NCBI GenBank assembly: GCA_002482805.1 | Contig: DLGR01000045.1 | Location: 206,385-270,384 of the forward strand | Direction of reading: 5' to 3' | Length of the DNA: 64,000 nucleotides | Source of the DNA: Micavibrio sp. UBA7689 | Lineage (GTDB): Bacteria; Pseudomonadota; Alphaproteobacteria; Micavibrionales; Micavibrionaceae | Shown here: piece after piece, positions 17,792 through 26,683 of the stretch | How positions within the stretch are numbered: position 1 is the first letter of the stretch | How the letters are laid out: the number at the start of each line of letters is the position of its first letter | Notes under the pieces: generated by a model | The model's input: only the letters and a program-made list of their open reading frames with translations | What the model was told of the DNA's origin: nothing | Databases searched by the model: none | Translations under genes and position numbers: made by a program

Positions 17792-17800
17792 GGCGCATAT

Positions 17801-18799
17801 ATGGACCCGATAGTCCTTTTAGTCATCGTTGTCGCGCTCACGTTGGTGTTCGATTACATCAACGGCTTCCACGACGCCGCGAACGCCATCGCCACGGTCG
17901 TCTCAACGCGCGTATTGCGCCCCACCACCGCCGTGATTTTCGGCGCGGTCTTGAATTTCATCGGCGCGCTTTTGGGAACCGAAGTCGCCGCCACCATCGG
18001 CAAAGGTCTGGTCGATCCGGAATCCATCACGATGATAACGGTTTTGTGCACGGTCATCGCCGCCATCACATGGAATTTAATCACATGGTGGAAAGGTCTT
18101 CCCACATCATCTTCGCACGCGCTCATCGGCTCGCTTCTTGGCGCGACATTCTTCTCGGGCACGGGCGGGCTTGATAATATTCACCTCGATAAAGTTTTCG
18201 AAAAAGTCGTCATACCTATGATTTCCTCGCCGATCCTTGGAATCGTGATCGGCTTTTCGCTGATGACGGGTTTGATCTGGATGTTCTGGCGCACGAAACT
18301 GCCCAAACTGAACCGTCGTTTCGGACGCCTCCAAATCCTCTCCGCCGGTTTCATGGCCGTATCCCACGGCCACAACGACGCGCAAAAATCCATGGGTATC
18401 ATCGCACTCGCCTTGGTGCTCACCTATCCGGGCGAAGAATTCACGGTACCGCTCTGGGTTATATTGACTTGCGCCATCGCCATGGGCCTTGGCACGCTCT
18501 CGGGTGGCTGGCGCATTATCCGCACACTGGGTTCGAAAATGATCAAACTCCAACCCATCCACGGTTTCGCCGCCGAAACCACGGCCTCTGTCATCATCGG
18601 CGCGGCGTCGCATTTCGGCATTCCCGTTTCCACCACGCAGGTTATCTCCTCGTCCATTTTGGGGGTCGGGGCCACACGCAGATTTTCCGCCGTGCGTTGG
18701 GGCATCGTCGGAAACATCCTGTGGGCATGGGTGTTGACGCTCCCCCTGACCTTTGCGTTCAGCGGATTCTTGATGCTCGTGATGAAGGCAATCTTCTAG
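17801..18799 (+). CDS. pit: Low-affinity inorganic phosphate transporter (Pit family)
   Basis: The 332-residue integral membrane protein has the duplicated Pit signature: GFHDAANAIATVVSTRVL near residue 23 and VSHGHNDAQKSMGIIALA near residue 188. About ten membrane segments are visible. Pit proteins carry metal-phosphate complexes into the cell with protons. It forms an operon with the DUF47 gene upstream. The stop overlaps the end of a converging unknown gene by four bases. No pst or phoB genes are in the window; phoH at 9.9 kb is the only other phosphate-linked gene. Confidence 0.94.
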   Translation: MDPIVLLVIVVALTLVFDYINGFHDAANAIATVVSTRVLRPTTAVIFGAVLNFIGALLGTEVAATIGKGLVDPESITMITVLCTVIAAITWNLITWWKGLPTSSSHALIGSLLGATFFSGTGGLDNIHLDKVFEKVVIPMISSPILGIVIGFSLMTGLIWMFWRTKLPKLNRRFGRLQILSAGFMAVSHGHNDAQKSMGIIALALVLTYPGEEFTVPLWVILTCAIAMGLGTLSGGWRIIRTLGSKMIKLQPIHGFAAETTASVIIGAASHFGIPVSTTQVISSSILGVGATRRFSAVRWGIVGNILWAWVLTLPLTFAFSGFLMLVMKAIF

Positions 18800-19383
18800 G
18801 AAACGGTTTCGGTTTTTGCGCGGCGTATGACGGCTTCACCCGCTTGCGGCAAACGCACGGATAGGAATGCGGATAAACCCGAACCCATCGGCGCGCCCAA
18901 TATCGCATCGTTCTTCGTGTAATTGTTGGTCCGCAGATTTTCGAGAAGCGTATCGATGTTCATCGGAACACCCACCGCGCGTATCAAATCACGCGACGCA
19001 TGCGGAATGATTTTTCCGGCACACACGATCACTTGGGAAAAGCCGCGTGCCTTGGCGGCCAGACAAACACCGCGCATGTAATAACGGTTGAACTCGCCCT
19101 CCGCCAAAGTCTTGGCGGCCTGTTCCTTGTTGATGGCGCGGGTCATGGTTTTGCCGCCCATCGGGGATTTAAGGGTTTCGGTGCCCAGCATCATGGTACG
19201 GCGGATCAATTCGCGCTCCAGCCAGACATCGGTGTGGTACTGCAAAGCGTCCCGCAAAGTGTCGGGCCAGCGCGGTTTGGCGACATCGGCCAGACGGGGG
19301 CTTAGGAAATGATTGCCTGTTTCAAACTCCAAAAGCATGAACCGGCGGGTCGTTTCGTTCAGATTTGCATAGTTTAAGCCCAT
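18796..19383 (-). CDS. Protein of unknown function, 195 aa
   Basis: The ATG at 19383 (MGLNYANLNE) is preferred over a start at 19449 because GGAGGAA lies just upstream. The protein is predicted soluble, without a signal peptide. Notable stretches are WLERELIRRTMMLGTETLKS and EFNRYYMRGVCLAAKARGFS. I do not recognise a family. It lies tail-to-tail with pit, overlapping it by four bases, and divergent from another unknown gene at 19523. Normal codon use suggests a long-resident gene. Confidence 0.7.
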   Translation of the reverse strand: MGLNYANLNETTRRFMLLEFETGNHFLSPRLADVAKPRWPDTLRDALQYHTDVWLERELIRRTMMLGTETLKSPMGGKTMTRAINKEQAAKTLAEGEFNRYYMRGVCLAAKARGFSQVIVCAGKIIPHASRDLIRAVGVPMNIDTLLENLRTNNYTKNDAILGAPMGSGLSAFLSVRLPQAGEAVIRRAKTETVS

Positions 19384-19522
19384 GGTTCCTCCATGTGTTA
19401 AGGCCGTTCCTGCCAAGCTATGCAAGAAGGATACCGCCCTTTTAACCATTCCCGCAAGTTTACTTGTTAACCATTTATATAGTTATTGAAAATGAGCGGC
19501 GATCTTGTTATAAACCTTCATT

Positions 19523-20476
19523 ATGAAAAACAATGTCTTTGAACTGGTTGCGCTTTTTACGCGTCTCAAGGCCCATGATACGGCTTACGACAACAGGGAC
19601 TTTTCCGTACCGGTTCTGGCCGGCGCCTGGCAGCGCCCACCCGAAGATTTCGCGCACGGGCAATTTACGCAGATAGACCATTTCATTCCGCTCAACCCGC
19701 ATCTCGATCCCGCCAACTATTTCGATTCCGAAATCATAGCGGCGCTGGAACTGCATCCCGATCAGTTGAAGGAAGTGAACGGCAAGGATGTGTATGTCGT
19801 GCGCGGCACGGAAATCATCGATGCCATCTTCGAAAAATTTCTTCCCGAACTGCCCATTGATATGCGCCCGAGCATGGACAACATCGTCAATCTGCGCCCG
19901 CTGACATTGGTCGCCAACAACCGCAAATCGAACCGTTTGTCGGGCACGATGGAAATGATGTTCGAAACATTGTGCGGCCATGCGCAAGGGTATGAAAAAC
20001 ATCTTGGCGCTGCATCGGCGCGGGCTTCCATTCTCGATTTGTCCAAAGCCTTTATCAATGCGGATCCTGAAATCGCGCGCGTGCTCGAAGCCATCGCTTT
20101 GGTGGACAAGGCGCGCATCGATGGCACCACCAACAAAGGCACGCATATGGAACTGGCGGGCATTGATCTTTTGGAAATCTTTGCCAATGCGGGCAAGAAC
20201 ACAGGCTTTGAAGACGGTTTCGAATTGCAAAAATACATGGCGCGCTCCCAGGACGAAAAAGTAACCGGCAATCCGATCATGGTGGAAAAGATGACCCTGA
20301 AAGGCATGCGTCTGACCGAAGGCTTTACAGGCACGGTCATCGATCTGACCGGAAATTTCCGCGAAAGTTTTGAACGCTTCCGCACCGCTTTCGTCTCCTT
20401 TGCCAAAGACGATCTGCATGAAACCAACGAAGCCCGCCGCGAAGTCGGCATACCGCCGCGCCTTATCGCCGCATAA
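19523..20476 (+). CDS. Protein of unknown function, 317 aa
   Basis: This soluble 317-residue protein has no signal peptide or clear motif. It has an N-terminal segment NVFELVALFTRLKAHDTAYD, a middle segment DNIVNLRPLTLVANNRKSNR, and a C-terminal helical part (NFRESFERFRTAFVSFAKDD). I do not recognise a family. It is divergent from the 195-residue unknown at 18796-19383 and ends just before the hairpin shared with nrdA. Confidence 0.7.
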   Translation: MKNNVFELVALFTRLKAHDTAYDNRDFSVPVLAGAWQRPPEDFAHGQFTQIDHFIPLNPHLDPANYFDSEIIAALELHPDQLKEVNGKDVYVVRGTEIIDAIFEKFLPELPIDMRPSMDNIVNLRPLTLVANNRKSNRLSGTMEMMFETLCGHAQGYEKHLGAASARASILDLSKAFINADPEIARVLEAIALVDKARIDGTTNKGTHMELAGIDLLEIFANAGKNTGFEDGFELQKYMARSQDEKVTGNPIMVEKMTLKGMRLTEGFTGTVIDLTGNFRESFERFRTAFVSFAKDDLHETNEARREVGIPPRLIAA

Positions 20477-20500
20477 AAAAATCCCCGCTTGCGCGAGGAT
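20473..20500 (-). terminator. Intrinsic terminator after nrdA
   Basis: ATCCTCGC pairs with GCGGGGAT on the minus strand, followed by seven T. The plus-strand gene ends just before it, but there the T-run is absent. Confidence 0.75.
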
Positions 20501-20527
20501 CTTTCATCATACTCTTTGCAGACGAAC

Positions 20528-22354
20528 TTACTGGCAGGCCAGGCATTCGTCGTATTTTTTCTCGGTCTGGTCGACAAGCTCAGGCTCTCTGCCTTTGCTT
20601 TCTCTGGCGCGTACCCATGATGCGTTGGATTCCGCGCGCTGGATCGATTTGGATCGGCAGTAGTAGAGAGACTTAACGCCTTTCTTCCAAGCTTCCCAGT
20701 GAATGCGGTGCAGGTCCGCCTTGTGCACGTTGGCGGGCAGGAACACGTTGAGCGATTGCGCCTGGCAAACGAACGGCGTGCGGTCCGCGGCGTGTTCGAT
20801 CAACCAACGTTGGTCGATTTCGAACGCGGTCTTGAACACGTCTTTTTCTTCTTGGGTCAGGAAGTCGAGATGCTGGACCGAACCTTCGTTGGTGAAGATC
20901 GAAGACCAAATGTCTTCGTCGTTCTTGCCATATTTCTCGAGAATTTTCACGAAGTGCGGGTTTTTCACGGCGAAAGAACCCGACAATGTTTTGTGCGTGT
21001 AGGCGTTGGCCGCGATCGGCTCGATGCCAGGCGAAGCGCCGCCGCAGATAATGGAGATGGACGCCGTAGGCGCAATCGCCATCTTGTTGGAGAAACGCTC
21101 CATGACACCGTAATCCGCCGCATCGGGGCAGGGGCCGCGCTCATGGGCGAGTTTGATGGATGCATCATCGGCTTGACGTTTGATGTGCTGGAACATGCGG
21201 CGGTTCCACACTTTGGCCATCACGCCTTCCATCGGAATCATTTTCGATTGCAGGAAGGAGTGGAAGCCCATCACGCCGAGGCCGACCGAACGTTCACGCA
21301 TCGCGGCGTATTTCGCGCGCTTCATGGAATCGGGAGCTTTCTCGATGAAATCCGTCAACACGTTGTCGAGGAAACGCATGCAATCTTCGATCATCGTCGG
21401 GTGGTCCTGCCACTCTTCGAAGTTTTCGAGATTGAGCGAGGACAAGCAGCACACGGCCGTTCTGTCGTTGCCCAGATGGTCGCGGCCCGTGGGCAGCGTG
21501 ATCTCGGAGCAGAGGTTGGACATCTTCACGTTCAGGCCGGCCATTTTGTGGTGGTCTGGAATCTTGTCGTTCACGTGGTCGATATAGATGATGTAGGGCT
21601 CGCCCGTCTCGATACGTGCGGTGAGCAAACGGATCCAGAGTTCGCGCGCCTTGACTTTCGTCACAACCGAATTGTCTTTGGGCGAACGGAGCGCGAAGTC
21701 TTCGTCGTTTTCAACCGCGATCATGAACGCATTGTTTACGAGAACGCCGTGGTGGAGGTTGAGGGCTTTGCGGTTAGGGTCGCCGCCGGTGGGGCGTCGG
21801 ATTTCGATGAACTCTTCGATCTCGGGGTGCCAGATCGGCAGATAGATGGCGGCGGAACCGCGGCGCAGAGAACCTTGGGAAATGGCGAGGGTGAGCGAAT
21901 CCATCACGCGGATGAACGGCACGATGCCCGATGTCTTGCCGTTGCGGCCGACTTTTTCGCCGATGGAACGGACATTGCCCCAGTAGGAGCCGATGCCGCC
22001 GCCAAGCGAGGCGAGCCAGACATTTTCGTTCCACAAAGAGACGATCTCTTCCAAAGAGTCATTCGTTTCGTTGAGGAAGCAGGAAATGGGAAGACCGCGG
22101 GACGTTCCGCCGTTGGACAAAACGGGGGTCGCGGGCATGAACCACAATTTGGATATGTAGTCGTACATACGCTGGGCGTGGGCGGAATCATCGCCGTAAT
22201 ACATCGCCACGCGCGCGAAAAGATCTTGGGGCCCTTCTTCGGGCAGCAGATAGCGGTCATATAGTGTCTCGATCCCGAACTTGGTCAGGTTCGAATCGCG
22301 CGATCTGTCGATCTGGACGCGGTTGCCGCCTTGTATCTGCGCATAATCAAACAT
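20528..22354 (-). CDS. nrdA: Ribonucleotide reductase class Ia, alpha subunit (no ATP-cone)
   Basis: The 608-residue catalytic subunit keeps the redox pair Cys92 (PISCFL) and a Cys in VCCLSSLNL, the active site Asn280-Cys282-Glu284 (SNLCSEI), the radical relay Tyr-Tyr in SLYYCRS, and the swinging-arm CxxC at the end (DECLACQ). The first residues go straight into the catalytic fold: the N-terminal ATP-cone that gives overall dATP feedback in E. coli-type NrdA is absent. A GGGAG ribosome-binding site precedes the ATG. The enzyme reduces ribonucleotides to deoxyribonucleotides with NrdB at 15.7-16.8 kb. Confidence 0.96.
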   Translation of the reverse strand: MFDYAQIQGGNRVQIDRSRDSNLTKFGIETLYDRYLLPEEGPQDLFARVAMYYGDDSAHAQRMYDYISKLWFMPATPVLSNGGTSRGLPISCFLNETNDSLEEIVSLWNENVWLASLGGGIGSYWGNVRSIGEKVGRNGKTSGIVPFIRVMDSLTLAISQGSLRRGSAAIYLPIWHPEIEEFIEIRRPTGGDPNRKALNLHHGVLVNNAFMIAVENDEDFALRSPKDNSVVTKVKARELWIRLLTARIETGEPYIIYIDHVNDKIPDHHKMAGLNVKMSNLCSEITLPTGRDHLGNDRTAVCCLSSLNLENFEEWQDHPTMIEDCMRFLDNVLTDFIEKAPDSMKRAKYAAMRERSVGLGVMGFHSFLQSKMIPMEGVMAKVWNRRMFQHIKRQADDASIKLAHERGPCPDAADYGVMERFSNKMAIAPTASISIICGGASPGIEPIAANAYTHKTLSGSFAVKNPHFVKILEKYGKNDEDIWSSIFTNEGSVQHLDFLTQEEKDVFKTAFEIDQRWLIEHAADRTPFVCQAQSLNVFLPANVHKADLHRIHWEAWKKGVKSLYYCRSKSIQRAESNASWVRARESKGREPELVDQTEKKYDECLACQ

Positions 22355-22380
22355 TCTTCTACTCCCTGAAAAGGTAAAAG

Positions 22381-22505
22381 TTATTCACAAACTGTGGATT
22401 TCTTCTGTGGATGGGCAGTGGATAAACCACAATCCCTAGTGCTTAGTTCTTCTTGATCATACTCTATCTAGGGGGTCTGTCCATACCAATTCCACAAAAT
22501 CCACA
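22381..22505 (-). promoter_or_regulatory. DnaA-box-like cluster and NrdR-like box pair upstream of nrdA
   Basis: Within 50 bases are four near-matches to the DnaA box TTATCCACA or its complement: TTATTCACA (22381-22389, 8 of 9), TGTGGATTT (22393-22401, 7 of 9), TGTGGATGG (22406-22414, 7 of 9) and AGTGGATAA (22417-22425, 8 of 9); AAATCCACA is at 22497-22505. NrdR-like cores CAATCCCTAG (22430-22439) and CTCTATCTAG (22462-22471) are centred 32 bp apart. The rest of the 474-base gap to 22828 has short GC-rich near-repeats around GAATCGG but no gene that I can support. Confidence 0.6.
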
Positions 22506-22793
22506 CGCTAAAAAAGCGTGGTACATACCATCGAAAACGGCTTTCAACCCCTTGGATTTGGCTGACATTTTTCGGCCACATTCGAATTCGTTAATATAAA
22601 TAGACGCAAAATTTCAGGATTACTGCTAATCCAAATAGATCTTTTTGGGTCTGCGGCCAGAGACTCAATTGGGAATCATTTGCGCTAACGGGGCGATTCC
22701 CCGCATTGCGGAAAAGATTCGGCCCGACTCGGCGCAAACCGGCCCGCGAATCGGAACCGCTCACGGCGAATCGGCAGAAAGCCGCCAAATTTC

Positions 22794-22822
22794 TTGACAA
22801 AATATGATTAAATTCCTATCAT
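22794..22822 (+). promoter_or_regulatory. Consensus-like sigma-70 promoter giving a leaderless start
   Basis: TTGACA, a 17-base spacer and TATCAT. Only six bases lie between the -10 box and the ATG at 22829, so transcription should begin at or next to the start codon. Confidence 0.8.
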
Positions 22823-22828
22823 GCTTTT

Positions 22829-24673
22829 ATGTTCTTCGAACCGCAACCACCAACCGCCCCCACCGAAACCGCAAAAGCCGCCCGCCTTGAAATCATGGAA
22901 GAAATCGTCGCGCGTGAAAAAATTCGCGCAAACGAACTATTAGTCAGGGGCGGAAAGCCAAAACCGCGCGGGCGTGTCTGGACGGCGGAGCAAAAGGCGG
23001 CACAGGCGGCGAAGATACGAAGCTGGCAACCGTGGAAATCCTCGACAGGTCCCAAATCGGACAAGGGAAAGACCAGATCGGGTCTCAATGCCTACAGGCA
23101 CGGCATGTACGGCGCCGCGCAGAAACAACTCGCCGCTGTTTTGCGCGAACAAGCGCGATTTATTCGGGAAATCAACCGCCTGCGCATGGACAAAGCGCTC
23201 TTCATCGGGGATAAAGTAACAACGTCACATAATAAGGTACATTCCCCCATGGCCATCCTCCGCCGCAACCGTCAAACCAAAATCGTCGCCACACTGGGTC
23301 CCGCTTCGGGCAATCCCGAAATGATGCGAAAGCTTTTCGAAGGGGGCGTGGATGTGTTCCGCATGAACTTCTCCCACGGCACGCATGACGCCCACAGGAA
23401 GAATTTGGAAACGGCGAGAGAGCTGGAAAAAGAATTCGGGCGCCCCATCGGCATGCTCGCCGATTTGCAGGGCCCCAAAAACCGTATCGGCAAATTCAAG
23501 AACGACAGAATCGAAGTCGATGCGGGCCATATGATCCGTTTTGATCTGGATGATACACCCGGCGATGAAAACCGCGTTTGCCTGCCGCACCCCGAAGTTA
23601 TCGCGGCGATGAAAAAAGGTTCTGAAATTCTGCTCGATGACGGCAAGGTTCGCGCGGTTATTCGCGAACAAGGAAAAGATCATCTGATCGCCGAAATCAT
23701 GACCGGCTCGAAACTCTCCAACAACAAAGGTTTTAATATTCCGGGCGTGATTATCCCGATGCCGCCATTGACCGACAAAGACCGCGTGGATCTGGACGCT
23801 GCGCTGGAAATGGGCGCGGACTGGATCGCGCAATCCTTCGTGCAGACCGCCGCCGATGTTGCCGAAACCAAAAAAATCATCAATGGCCGCGCCGCGCTGA
23901 TGGCAAAAATCGAAAAACCCTCCGCGCTCGAATTCTTCGCGGAAATTCTGCAGCATTGCGACGGCATTATGCTGGCGCGAGGCGATCTCGGCGTGGAAAT
24001 TCCTTCCGAAGATGTGCCAAGCGTGCAAAAACGTATCGTCCGCCAGACGCGCGATGCGGGTAAACCTATTATCGTCGCCACGCAGATGCTGGAATCCATG
24101 ATCGACAATCCGCGCCCCACGCGCGCCGAAGCCTCGGACGTTGCAACGGCCGTGTATGACGGCGCAGACGCCGTAATGCTGTCCGCCGAAACCGCGGCGG
24201 GAAAATATCCGCTGGAATCGGTCGCGATCATGGACCGTATTTGTATCTCGACGGAAAACGATGACACCTATCATGCCATCATGCGCTCCAACCATCCGCA
24301 AACGGAAATGGATGCGTCGGATTCCATCACCGTGGCCGCGACCAACGTCGCGCGCGATATCCGCGCCGTATGCATTGCGAACTACACCACGTCGGGTTCC
24401 ACGACATGGCGCACCGCGCGTCAGCGTCCCGATGTGCCGATCTTGTCTTTGACGCAAAATCTTGCCACCGCGCGCAAGCTCACGCTTTCTTACGGTGTTC
24501 AGCCCGCGCACATGCCCATCATCAACACCTTTGCCGAAACGGTCGAATGGTCGACGAAGATCGCGAAAGAAAAAGGCCTGGCCAAGGCGGGAGAGCGCAT
24601 CGTGCTCACCGCGGGCGTTCCTTTCGGCACGCCCGGCTCTACCAATGTTCTGCGCATCGCTTGGGTGGAATAA
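22829..24673 (+). CDS. pyk: Pyruvate kinase with an in-frame N-terminal extension domain
   Basis: The frame is open for 614 residues. Residues 141-614 are a complete pyruvate kinase: RNRQTKIVATLGPAS, MNFSHGTH, MAKIEKPSAL with the catalytic Lys, and ARGDLGVEIP. Residues 1-140 are extra and hold KARLEIMEEI-type helices, WTAEQKAAQAAKIR and the motif GPKSDKGKTRSGLNAYRHGM, which I know from small stand-alone proteins of unknown function. The ATG at 23249 could start a normal-length enzyme, but its ribosome-binding site is poor, while a near-perfect promoter abuts the ATG at 22829. The product makes pyruvate and ATP in glycolysis. Confidence 0.85.
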   Translation: MFFEPQPPTAPTETAKAARLEIMEEIVAREKIRANELLVRGGKPKPRGRVWTAEQKAAQAAKIRSWQPWKSSTGPKSDKGKTRSGLNAYRHGMYGAAQKQLAAVLREQARFIREINRLRMDKALFIGDKVTTSHNKVHSPMAILRRNRQTKIVATLGPASGNPEMMRKLFEGGVDVFRMNFSHGTHDAHRKNLETARELEKEFGRPIGMLADLQGPKNRIGKFKNDRIEVDAGHMIRFDLDDTPGDENRVCLPHPEVIAAMKKGSEILLDDGKVRAVIREQGKDHLIAEIMTGSKLSNNKGFNIPGVIIPMPPLTDKDRVDLDAALEMGADWIAQSFVQTAADVAETKKIINGRAALMAKIEKPSALEFFAEILQHCDGIMLARGDLGVEIPSEDVPSVQKRIVRQTRDAGKPIIVATQMLESMIDNPRPTRAEASDVATAVYDGADAVMLSAETAAGKYPLESVAIMDRICISTENDDTYHAIMRSNHPQTEMDASDSITVAATNVARDIRAVCIANYTTSGSTTWRTARQRPDVPILSLTQNLATARKLTLSYGVQPAHMPIINTFAETVEWSTKIAKEKGLAKAGERIVLTAGVPFGTPGSTNVLRIAWVE

Positions 24674-24918
24674 TGAAACATGTTCTGGCTGTATCTGCGG
24701 TTATTTTGCTCTCTGCATGCGGCAGTGACGATACTCCGCCCCCCAGAATATCTCCCGCATCGGGCGGTGATCCGCGCCCCACGGGCATGACCTACCGCGA
24801 ATACTCATCCGTGCACGGCGACGGTTCGCTGGAATCACAAAAACGTTTCCTGATGCTGGACCGTAACAACAACGGGCATCTTTCCGAAGAAGAACTCGGC
24901 AACTTCGGGGATTATTGA
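24673..24918 (+). CDS. Small lipoprotein with an EF-hand
   Basis: The 81-residue product starts at ATG 24673, overlapping the pyruvate kinase stop codon by one base, so it is translationally coupled. The lipobox LLSAC gives Cys16 as the lipid-modified residue. The mature part ends with a canonical calcium-binding EF-hand loop, DRNNNGHLSEEE (63-74). Upstream is a Pro-rich linker (TPPPRISPASGG). A lipid-anchored calcium-binding protein of the envelope is inferred. It converges with the mscS gene, overlapping by seven bases. Confidence 0.82.
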   Translation: MKHVLAVSAVILLSACGSDDTPPPRISPASGGDPRPTGMTYREYSSVHGDGSLESQKRFLMLDRNNNGHLSEEELGNFGDY

Positions 24919-26570
24919 GCGACGGGTTTCGCGCCGACCTGATCCACGGCTGGCAGGAAGGTTTGTGATGGGATCGCGCAGTAAATCTTGTTCTCGTTCA
25001 TGAACTCGATGATCTGCAAAAAGATTTCATGTTGCACGCGCAGGTTTTCATTGAAATCGGAAATCTCGACATAACAGAAAATCTCGAAATTCCATCCATT
25101 GTCCACGGGACCGAGGAGGCGCACGGGAAAGGCTTCTTCCGTTGTATGCTTGTCGTCTTTCAGAATTTGAATCACCTTCGCCTGCAGCGCGCGTATTTGT
25201 GCGGCGGTCGTGTCATAGCGCAGAATGAAACGTTCCTGCATCAGGAAACGGTTGCGTCGTGCGAGGTTCTCGATTCTCTCGTTCGACAGATCGCCGTTGG
25301 GAATCGTAATGATGGATTTTTCGGGCGTGCGGATGCGCGTGGAACGCATGCCGATATCTTCCACCGTACCCGTCATACCGCCGATTTTACACGTATCACC
25401 GATATGGAACGGGCGGTCGATAATAATAGCGAGCGAACCGATAAAATTCTCCAGCGTCTTTTGTGCACCGAGCGCCAGCGCGATACCACCGATACCTAGA
25501 GCGGCCAGACCGGCGGTGACATCCACGCCGAGATTGTCAAGAATGATAAACGCGATGACCGTGCCGAAGATGACTTTGACGATACGGCGGAAGAAGAAAA
25601 GAATGGAAGAATAGCCGAAGAATCTGCCTTGCGAATTGATCTTCTTTTGAATCATTTCCGCGCCGAAATCCACAAGACGCCACGCCAGAAGCGCGATCGC
25701 CGTCCATGCGACAATAACATTCAATTGTGATGCGTATTGACGCACAATTACCGAAAGATCGAGCCACAGGCAGGAGAGAGCGAACACCCATACGGCGGCG
25801 TATAGACTGACCGGAACGCGCACCGTCTCTAGGAAATGTACGCCCGTTCCCGCGATCTTCTTCTGACAGAAATTCTTCATAAAGCCGAGCAGCGTCAGGA
25901 TAAGAAACCAGCATGATATATAGGATAAAACCATCAAAGCCAGCGCTGCTACCCAGTGACCCACCGGTGCACCAAAGAATTTCGTTTGGGTGAGGGAATC
26001 AGGCAACACTTTGTTGATAAGCGGTTCTGTGTCTGCAACATCGGCGAAGAGCTTATCGACTTGGTCTAGCGTGTCTTCGGAGATAAGCCATACGAAACTG
26101 CCATTGGTGATTTTGGCGTGTATCGCGTGGATCTGTAGCTTTTGATCCTTGGCATGCAGTTCACCGACAATATCCTTGTCGGCGGAGAGTTTGTCTTCGC
26201 CTTCCTTGCCGCCCTCTTGATCGGAGAGCATGGCCGAAGGGTAGAACCAACCGCCTTTATCGAGTGAATCCAAAAAGGTTTTAGCGAGTGCCTTACCATG
26301 TGCTACGCGCTTGGAAGCAGGCACGTCGGAAAGCTGGAGATACTGCGCCGCCTTTTCAAAATCTTCCTTCATGATGGCATCAATGAAGCCGGAGACCAGA
26401 CCACGCGGGGAATCGCGGCCCAGAGGATCTGCAGGAACGGTGGGGGCTACGGTCGCGGCATCACCGCTTCCGGTTACTTCTTTCAACAACGCTTTTTCCG
26501 CGCCTGCAAAAGCGGGAGAGGCCAGAAAAAAAGCAGCCAGTAAAATCGTATAAATAATGCGCATGGTCAC
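24912..26570 (-). CDS. MscS-family mechanosensitive channel
   Basis: The 552-residue product has a signal peptide (about 1-22, ASPAFA), a periplasmic N-terminal domain of about 180 residues, several membrane segments and the conserved MscS core, including the pore helix stretch GIGGIALALGAQKTLENFIG, then the beta domain (IIDRPFHIGD, GTVEDIGMRSTRIRT, ITIPNGDLSNE). Such channels open under membrane tension to release solutes in hypo-osmotic shock. The long exported N-domain places it among the larger MscS-like proteins. Confidence 0.93.
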   Translation of the reverse strand: MTMRIIYTILLAAFFLASPAFAGAEKALLKEVTGSGDAATVAPTVPADPLGRDSPRGLVSGFIDAIMKEDFEKAAQYLQLSDVPASKRVAHGKALAKTFLDSLDKGGWFYPSAMLSDQEGGKEGEDKLSADKDIVGELHAKDQKLQIHAIHAKITNGSFVWLISEDTLDQVDKLFADVADTEPLINKVLPDSLTQTKFFGAPVGHWVAALALMVLSYISCWFLILTLLGFMKNFCQKKIAGTGVHFLETVRVPVSLYAAVWVFALSCLWLDLSVIVRQYASQLNVIVAWTAIALLAWRLVDFGAEMIQKKINSQGRFFGYSSILFFFRRIVKVIFGTVIAFIILDNLGVDVTAGLAALGIGGIALALGAQKTLENFIGSLAIIIDRPFHIGDTCKIGGMTGTVEDIGMRSTRIRTPEKSIITIPNGDLSNERIENLARRNRFLMQERFILRYDTTAAQIRALQAKVIQILKDDKHTTEEAFPVRLLGPVDNGWNFEIFCYVEISDFNENLRVQHEIFLQIIEFMNENKIYCAIPSQTFLPAVDQVGAKPVAQ

Positions 26571-26683
26571 TATGTAGCCCGTTGGTTTAATGAGGCAATC
26601 CTAGACCAACGCGTAAAAAAGAAAAAGCGTTCGTCGGCCTGAAATTACAAAGGCCGTACGATTATTGTCGTAAAATGGTTTAA

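Noticed and set aside
20699..22264. 521-codon plus-strand frame opposite nrdA
   Set aside because: Antisense shadow of nrdA, with its composition explained by nrdA codon use.
22591..22800. Possible 69-residue minus-strand protein between nrdA and pyruvate kinase
   Set aside because: TTG start lying in the -35 box of a strong opposite promoter, no ribosome-binding site, no domain.
23225..24511. 428-codon minus-strand frame opposite pyruvate kinase
   Set aside because: Antisense shadow; no family match and no start signal.
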